From Hyphomicrobiales bacterium (GTDB lineage: Bacteria; Pseudomonadota; Alphaproteobacteria; Rhizobiales; Phreatobacteraceae): a stretch of DNA of 64,000 nt. Each line of letters opens with the position of its first letter. Positions within the stretch are counted from its first letter, which is position 1. The notes below the pieces were generated by a model, which did no database searches, was not told the origin of the DNA, and worked only from the letters and a program-made list of their open reading frames with translations. Positions 61,056 through 64,000 of the stretch are shown here, one piece after another. The DNA lies in NCBI GenBank assembly GCA_017304475.1, contig JAFKKV010000016.1:62001-126000 (forward strand), written 5' to 3'. The position numbers were made by a program, and so were the translations under genes.

Positions 61056-61589
61056 ATGTCCACCCTGTCAGTCATTCTTCTCATCCTGGTCGTGCTGATC
61101 GCGGCCATCCTGATCTATGCCGCGACCCGGCCCGACACGTTCAGCGTGGCGCGTAGCATCCGGATCAACGCACCCGCCGCCAAGGTCTTCCCGCTGATCA
61201 ATGATTTCGACAGCTGGGCTCAGTGGTCGCCCTGGGAAAAGAAGGATCCGGCCATGAAGCGCAGCCGCTCCGGATCACCCAGCGGCCAGGGCGCCGTCTA
61301 TGCCTGGGACGGCAACAAGGAGGTCGGCCAGGGCCGGATGGAAATCATCGACACCACGCCGCCATCGCGGATCCGGATCAAGCTCGACTTCTTCAAGCCG
61401 TTCGAAGCGCATAATACCGCGGAATTCACGCTGGAACCGAAAGGCGAGGCAACCGAGGTCCGCTGGGTCATGCAGGGCCCGAGCCCGTTCATGTTCAAGC
61501 TGATGGGCCTGTTCCTCAACATGGACAAGATGGTCGGCAAGGATTTCGAAACCGGGCTCGCCAGCATGAAAGCCGCAGCCGAAGCCTGA
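61056..61589 (+). CDS. SRPBCC family protein with N-terminal membrane anchor
   Basis: A 177-residue protein. Residues 3-24 are a single hydrophobic helix (LSVILLILVVLIAAILIYAA). The rest is a START/Bet v 1-like polyketide-cyclase fold (IRINAPAAKVFPLINDFDSW ... QWSPWEKKDPAMKR). Such domains bind hydrophobic ligands. It follows the DoxX gene by 26 bases and shares its promoter. Confidence 0.88.
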   Translation: MSTLSVILLILVVLIAAILIYAATRPDTFSVARSIRINAPAAKVFPLINDFDSWAQWSPWEKKDPAMKRSRSGSPSGQGAVYAWDGNKEVGQGRMEIIDTTPPSRIRIKLDFFKPFEAHNTAEFTLEPKGEATEVRWVMQGPSPFMFKLMGLFLNMDKMVGKDFETGLASMKAAAEA

Positions 61590-61626
61590 TCGGGCCGGAC
61601 CGCACGGTTCTTCGATACCCTGCCCT

Positions 61627-61656
61627 GGAACGCGGCGAGCCCAGTCGCCGCGTTCC
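61627..61656. terminator. Bidirectional hairpin between convergent genes
   Basis: GGAACGCGGCGA-GCCCAG-TCGCCGCGTTCC is a perfect 12-bp stem, 38 bases after the SRPBCC stop and 27 bases from the end of the convergent receptor gene. Confidence 0.6.
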
Positions 61657-61683
61657 ATCGTCCGCAATCCGCCGGCGCGGTCC

Positions 61684-64000
61684 TCAGAACGTCCCGGTCA
61701 GCGTCAGCCGCACCGTGCGCGGGGCCCCGGGCAGGATGTTGGTGTTGGAGCTGGCGGTTGGGTAATATTTGACGTCGAAGATGTTCTCGACGTTCAGCTG
61801 CGCCTTCACCGTGTCGCTGATCTTGACGAAGATCGCCGCGTCGACCCGGGTAAACGCCGGCAGCGTCACCGTATTGTCGATGGCCGCGAAGATATTGGTC
61901 TGGTGCACGACGCCGATGCCGGCCGCCCACATATCGGTGATCTGGTATTTGTTCCAGAGCGAGAAGGTGTTGCGGGGCACCAGCGGAACCCGGCTGCCGG
62001 CCACCGCCGCCGCCGTCGTCGATGAGATATAGGCATCCTGATAGGCATAGCCGCCCGCCACCTGCCAGCGATCGGTCAGGTAGCCGTTGATGCCCAATTC
62101 GAAACCCTTGGTCCGAGTGCTGCCGGTCTGGACGATCAGGCCCGGTGTGACCGGATCGGGAGCCGTGGTGTTCTTCCGGTCGAGCAGGTAGAGGGCCGCC
62201 GTCAGCGAGAGGTTGCGCAGCAGCTCATATTTGATGCCGACCTCGTAATTGGTGAACTGCTCGGGCCTCAGCGTCTGGGTCGTGGCGGTCAGCGAGGTGA
62301 ACTGGTCGCCCGATTGCGGCAGGTAGGAAATGCTGTAGCTCGCATAGAGCGACACCGGTTCGATCGGCTTGAAGACGAGGCCGAGACGGGGCGACAGCAG
62401 GTCGTCGCGCCGCTCCAGCGTCTGGCCGTTCAGGTTGTTGAGATAGTTGATGTTGAACGAGTCGAAACGCAGGCCCGCGATAACCTGCAGCTGCTTGGTG
62501 ATCTCGATCTGGTCCTGAACATAGGCGGCGGCATAACGCACGCTGGTCCGCCCATTGGCATCGGTGGCGCTCGGCCGGAAGGTGATCGGGTCGAAGGCGA
62601 TGGGGAACGACGTCGGCACCAGGACCGTGGTCGAGACATTGTTGAAATAGCCGGTCATGCGAACGCTGGTGGTGTTCTGAATGCCGGTTTCCGCGCCGAC
62701 CAGCAGCCGATGGTCCAGGGGGCCGGTGTTGAAGCGGAAGTTGACGTCGGTCTGGTTGATGAAGTTCTGCCGCTGGGTCTGGTTGTTGTAAGCGGAGATG
62801 CTGACCTGGCTGCCGCCCGGGCTGACCACGCCCGGCACTTCGTTCTGGTAGAATTTGGCGTAATCGGCGAAACGCGTGTAGTTGCGGATCCGGATGCCGC
62901 CCTCGGTCTCGTGCTCGACGATCGCGGTCGCGGCATGGACATTGGCGACCACCTGGTTGACCTGGGGATTGCCGAAAAAGGTGCCACGGGCGGTCGGAAA
63001 CGGAATGCCGTTATAGGAGGGAATGCCACGATCGGCTGTCCGGTCGTCGTGGAAATATTCGTAGCTGAGCTTGATCGTCGTCTGGTCGTTCGGCCTGAAG
63101 GCGATCTGCGGATTGATGCCGTAGCGGCGCATGTCGACGAAGTCGCGATAGCTGCCGGATTTCTCGAACATGGCGTTCATGCGCACCGCGACATTCTCGT
63201 TGACCGCATTGCCGACATCGAGCTGGACGCGGCCGTCGGAAAACATGCCGCCCATCACCGAGATCGTGGCGTGGCGCTGCCAATCCGCCTGGTTGAGCAC
63301 GCGGTTGACCACGCCGCCGCCGCCGCCGCGGCCGAAGATCATGGCATTGGGTCCCTTGAGGAACTCGACCCGGTCGATGTTGTAGAAGTCGCGGTAATAT
63401 TGCACGTCGTCGCGCACGCCGTCGGCGAAGAAATCCGCCGTGGTGGTCTGGCCGCGAATGACCAGGGCGTCGCGATTGCCTTCGCCATATTGCACGCCGA
63501 CGCCGGGGACATAGCGGGTCGCGTCGGCGATGCTCCTGGCCGCGGTGTCGTCGAGGAACTGGCGCGTCACCACCGAGACCGACTGCGGCACGTCGCGCAG
63601 CGGCGTATCGGTTTTGGTGGCCGTCGACGTCCTGGTCGCGAGGTAGCCGGTCACGCCGCCGCCAACGGCGGCGCCCTGGACCGTGATGGTGTCGAGCGCG
63701 ATCGCGCCATCGGCGCCGTCGCCCGCAGCCTGCATCTCGACCGGCGGCGCGGCAGCCACCAGCACCGCCGAACCTGCGCCGGTCATCCGCGCCGAAAGAC
63801 CGGAGCCTTGCGTCAACGACGCCAGGGCTTGGGCGGCGGTCATCTCGCCCCGCAGGGCGGGGGTGCGATGGGCTGCCGCCAGCCCGGGCGCAGAGACCGA
63901 GACGCCGGTGATCGCACTGAAATCCGCGAGCGCCTGCGACAGGGGTTTCGATGCCAGATCGAAACGGAATCGCGGCGCGTGGGCCCCCGCCTGACCCTCG
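61684..64000 (-). CDS. TonB-dependent siderophore receptor with STN signalling domain (cut by window edge)
   Basis: About 770 codons in frame to the window end with no start yet reached. The first visible part (RFRFDLASKPLSQALADFSA ... GVSVSAPGLAA) is a secretin/TonB short N-terminal (STN) domain, as in FecA, FpvA and FhuE-type transducers. After it come the plug domain (DTPLRDVPQSVSVVTRQFLD, PGVGVQYGEGNRDALVIRGQ) and the 22-strand barrel ending in VRLTLTGTF, with the C-terminal aromatic residue needed for outer-membrane assembly. It imports a ferric siderophore with TonB energy. The STN domain implies signalling to a FecR-type anti-sigma factor, whose gene would lie beyond the right edge. 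Confidence 0.93.
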   Translation of the reverse strand, partial: EGQAGAHAPRFRFDLASKPLSQALADFSAITGVSVSAPGLAAAHRTPALRGEMTAAQALASLTQGSGLSARMTGAGSAVLVAAAPPVEMQAAGDGADGAIALDTITVQGAAVGGGVTGYLATRTSTATKTDTPLRDVPQSVSVVTRQFLDDTAARSIADATRYVPGVGVQYGEGNRDALVIRGQTTTADFFADGVRDDVQYYRDFYNIDRVEFLKGPNAMIFGRGGGGGVVNRVLNQADWQRHATISVMGGMFSDGRVQLDVGNAVNENVAVRMNAMFEKSGSYRDFVDMRRYGINPQIAFRPNDQTTIKLSYEYFHDDRTADRGIPSYNGIPFPTARGTFFGNPQVNQVVANVHAATAIVEHETEGGIRIRNYTRFADYAKFYQNEVPGVVSPGGSQVSISAYNNQTQRQNFINQTDVNFRFNTGPLDHRLLVGAETGIQNTTSVRMTGYFNNVSTTVLVPTSFPIAFDPITFRPSATDANGRTSVRYAAAYVQDQIEITKQLQVIAGLRFDSFNINYLNNLNGQTLERRDDLLSPRLGLVFKPIEPVSLYASYSISYLPQSGDQFTSLTATTQTLRPEQFTNYEVGIKYELLRNLSLTAALYLLDRKNTTAPDPVTPGLIVQTGSTRTKGFELGINGYLTDRWQVAGGYAYQDAYISSTTAAAVAGSRVPLVPRNTFSLWNKYQITDMWAAGIGVVHQTNIFAAIDNTVTLPAFTRVDAAIFVKISDTVKAQLNVENIFDVKYYPTASSNTNILPGAPRTVRLTLTGTF

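Overview
The window is GC-rich, densely packed bacterial chromosome with overlapping genes and alphaproteobacterial family signatures: several ABC transporters, GlxA, SoxR, ECF42 sigma factors with DGPF partners, GH130, and palindromic repeats of the kind scattered through Hyphomicrobiales genomes. I read it as a free-living, nutritionally versatile member of the Hyphomicrobiales. The genus cannot be fixed from the sequence. I see no rRNA, tRNA, CRISPR array, transposase or phage gene.

Layout. 1-233 is the 5' end of groEL (minus), followed by about 750 bases of non-coding, repeat-bearing DNA. 984-2759: a TetR regulator divergent from a saccharopine-dehydrogenase-like oxidoreductase, with an operator between them. 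2811-10511: a GlxA-type regulator divergent from a spermidine/putrescine-type ABC transporter, a proline-racemase-family enzyme and an ALDH7-type dehydrogenase, probably a cyclic amino acid or amine utilisation locus. 10532-23322: a catabolic regulon. It holds an NMT1-type ABC transporter with an amidohydrolase, a LysR regulator, a polar amino acid-type ABC transporter, and a hydantoinase / M20 carbamoylase / D-carbamoylase operon. All four transcription units carry the same dyad, YATAAC-N5-RTTATRGAW, in their promoters. 23466-30351: GFA protein, TetR plus MDR oxidoreductase, epoxide hydrolase divergent from soxR across a near-canonical SoxR box, NIPSNAP protein, and an EamA exporter divergent from a MocR regulator across a 26-bp dyad.

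30373-38549: YggS, EamA transporter, VOC protein, NAD(P)-binding protein, cytochrome b561, orphan TctC-type binding protein, Sel1-repeat protein and small hypotheticals. 38835-41087: the first ECF42 module (two DGPF proteins plus sigma factor). 41182-43888: membrane-anchored AraC regulator and serine hydrolase. 43892-44141: a decayed duplicate of the 3' part and downstream region of the cold-shock gene at 49712. 44329-49013: GH130 phosphorylase, a two-domain glycosyltransferase and mannose-6-phosphate isomerase in one minus-strand operon. 49153-52688: small hypothetical, cold-shock protein, transglutaminase-like protein and FAD oxidoreductase. 52788-57967: CUT1 sugar-type ABC transporter without an ATPase, a LOG/SLOG protein and a divergent nucleoside hydrolase. 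58130-61589: Arg/Ser-rich exported protein, the second ECF42 module, then DoxX and SRPBCC genes with their own ECF42-type promoter. 61684-64000: a TonB-dependent siderophore receptor with an N-terminal STN signalling domain, cut by the window edge.

The two strongest systems are the LysR-boxed heterocycle / N-carbamoyl catabolic regulon (10.5-23.3 kb) and the pair of ECF42-DGPF modules, for which three promoters of identical architecture (TGTCGR-N17-CGTY) can be read directly.
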